DNA of 6,163 nucleotides from positions 1-6,163 of the forward strand of contig PHDR01000177.1 in NCBI GenBank assembly GCA_002841035.1, written 5' to 3'. This document shows, in pieces, positions 5,514 to 6,163 of the stretch; position 1 is the first letter of the stretch, and the number at the start of each line of letters is the position of its first letter. The notes beneath the pieces are model-generated. The model worked only from the letters and a program-made list of their open reading frames with translations. It made no database searches and had not been told where the DNA came from. The translations under genes and the position numbers were made by a program. The stretch comes from Bacteroidetes bacterium HGW-Bacteroidetes-12. Lineage in GTDB: Bacteria > Bacteroidota > Bacteroidia > Flavobacteriales_E > Vicingaceae.

Positions 5514-5855
5514 ATGAAAAAAATTTTAATTATAGGTTGGGTTTTTACGGCTATTGCTTCGGTTGTATTACTTTATAGTGTGTATGGAAAATTATTTAAT
5601 GGCGGAATGATAGAATATATGTTTGAAGTTGGTGTAGGCAAATATGTTACACTTATTGCTTTTGGAGAATTAGTGGCTACATCTTTATTTTTAATTCCGG
5701 CAACATCACGTTTTGGTTTGCTTCTTTTAAGTGCACACATGGGAGGTGCAATTGTTATTCATTTAAGCAACGAAGAACCTTTTGCTTTTCAGAGTGGTAT
5801 TTTAATTTTAATTTGGTTGGGCGGAATTTTTAGAAATTGGGAACGGTTTAGATAA
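5514..5855 (+). CDS. DoxX-like four-helix integral membrane protein
   Basis: The 113-residue hydrophobic protein has four predicted transmembrane helices at about 5-24, 43-62, 66-85 and 92-106. The pattern matches the DoxX-like (DoxX_2) family: a Lys/Phe-containing loop after helix 1 (YGKLF), a Gly-Glu at the start of the central helix (FGELVA), and the SAHMGGAIVIHL motif of helix 3, whose GGA and final His are typical. These small inner-membrane proteins are found widely in Bacteroidota; the substrate and reaction are not established for this subgroup, and the link to thiosulfate:quinone oxidoreductase holds only for archaeal DoxD/DoxA. The ATG at 5514 is natural, with a Lys-rich N-terminus before helix 1. 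It is divergent from the barrel gene (181-base gap) and convergent with hisIE (six bases between stop codons). Confidence 0.85.
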   Translation: MKKILIIGWVFTAIASVVLLYSVYGKLFNGGMIEYMFEVGVGKYVTLIAFGELVATSLFLIPATSRFGLLLLSAHMGGAIVIHLSNEEPFAFQSGILILIWLGGIFRNWERFR

Positions 5856-5861
5856 CCTACT

Positions 5862-6161
5862 TCACTTATTTCTTTTTTCTAAAACCCCAACCACATCTTT
5901 CAACTCAAATCCTTTGGCTTGTAGCAGAATGAGGTAATGAAACAACAAATCGGCACTTTCATTTAAAAACAACTCATTGTTATTGTCTTTGGCTTCAATA
6001 ACTACTTCTATTGCCTCCTCTCCTACTTTCTGGGCAATCTTATTAATGCCTTTTTTAAACAAATCGTTCACATACGATTTTTCATCTCCAGATTCCTTGC
6101 GTTGTTTAATAATGGCTTCTAATTGTGTTAAAAATGCTAAATTGTTTTTATTTTCATCTCC
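5862..6161 (-). CDS. hisIE: Histidine biosynthesis HisIE, C-terminal phosphoribosyl-ATP pyrophosphatase (HisE) domain (5' truncated)
   Basis: The frame is open from the right edge to the TGA at 5864-5862, giving 99 visible residues. They form essentially the complete HisE domain, the all-alpha MazG-like pyrophosphohydrolase that converts phosphoribosyl-ATP to phosphoribosyl-AMP, step 2 of histidine synthesis. Diagnostic segments are FLTQLEAIIKQRK, SYVNDLFKKGINKIAQK, the metal-binding VGEEAIEVVIEA and the ESADLLFHYLILL helix. The GTG at 6071 is not the start, because the domain clearly continues upstream of it. An Asn/Glu-rich linker before the domain (GDENKNN) fits the usual Bacteroidota HisI-HisE fusion, with the cyclohydrolase part beyond the window. 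That fusion is inferred; a stand-alone hisE starting just outside cannot be excluded. No terminator is visible in the six bases between its stop and that of the convergent gene. Confidence 0.92.
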   Translation of the reverse strand, partial: GDENKNNLAFLTQLEAIIKQRKESGDEKSYVNDLFKKGINKIAQKVGEEAIEVVIEAKDNNNELFLNESADLLFHYLILLQAKGFELKDVVGVLEKRNK

Positions 6162-6163
6162 CC

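Noticed and set aside
6069..6071. GTG as the start of the HisE gene
   Set aside because: Conserved HisE residues (FLTQLEAIIKQRK, SY) lie upstream in the same frame, so the gene continues past the right edge.
1..6163. CRISPR array, insertion sequence, phage gene, toxin-antitoxin or other defence system
   Set aside because: No regularly spaced direct repeats, transposase or integrase motifs, or defence-type domains are visible; every substantial reading frame is accounted for by the listed genes.

Overview
The window is an AT-rich (roughly one third GC by eye) chromosomal segment from a member of the Bacteroidota, most likely a Flavobacteriales-type organism. The main grounds are the DnaK sequence, the absence of Shine-Dalgarno sequences before any start, candidate promoters of the Bacteroidota type (TTTG at about -33, TAnnTTTG at about -7), lipoprotein and outer-membrane families typical of that phylum, and a bifunctional-type HisIE C-terminus. 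I cannot assign genus or species.

Layout from left to right. (1) 2-415 (+): C-terminal part of a probable secreted or surface lipoprotein, cut by the left edge. (2) 570-2483 (+): complete dnaK, the Hsp70 chaperone, ending in a very clear intrinsic terminator at 2502-2538. (3) 2484-2777: AT-rich intergenic region with a perfect 17-bp inverted repeat overlapping the -33 box of a candidate dapA promoter. (4) 2778-3668 (+): complete dapA, 4-hydroxy-tetrahydrodipicolinate synthase. (5) 3669-3843: convergent intergenic region with a GC-rich compound palindrome that looks like a dispersed repeat. (6) 5332 down to 3844 (-): a two-gene unit, a small outer-membrane beta-barrel protein followed by an exported lipoprotein. 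(7) 5514-5855 (+): a four-helix DoxX-like membrane protein, divergent from the barrel gene. (8) 6161 down to 5862 (-): the HisE end of hisIE, cut by the right edge and convergent with the DoxX-like gene with only six bases between stop codons.

Most of the window is housekeeping (protein folding, lysine/diaminopimelate synthesis, histidine synthesis) with envelope genes in between. The genes are mostly separate transcription units; only the barrel/lipoprotein pair looks like an operon. I see no transposase, phage gene, CRISPR array, toxin-antitoxin pair, tRNA or rRNA, and no evidence for a new multi-gene system. The points most worth a second look are non-coding: the dapA palindrome and the GC-rich repeat. 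Next come the unusual phosphate-2 motif of DnaK (Cys and His where Leu and Phe are usual) and a possible leaderless promoter before the barrel gene.
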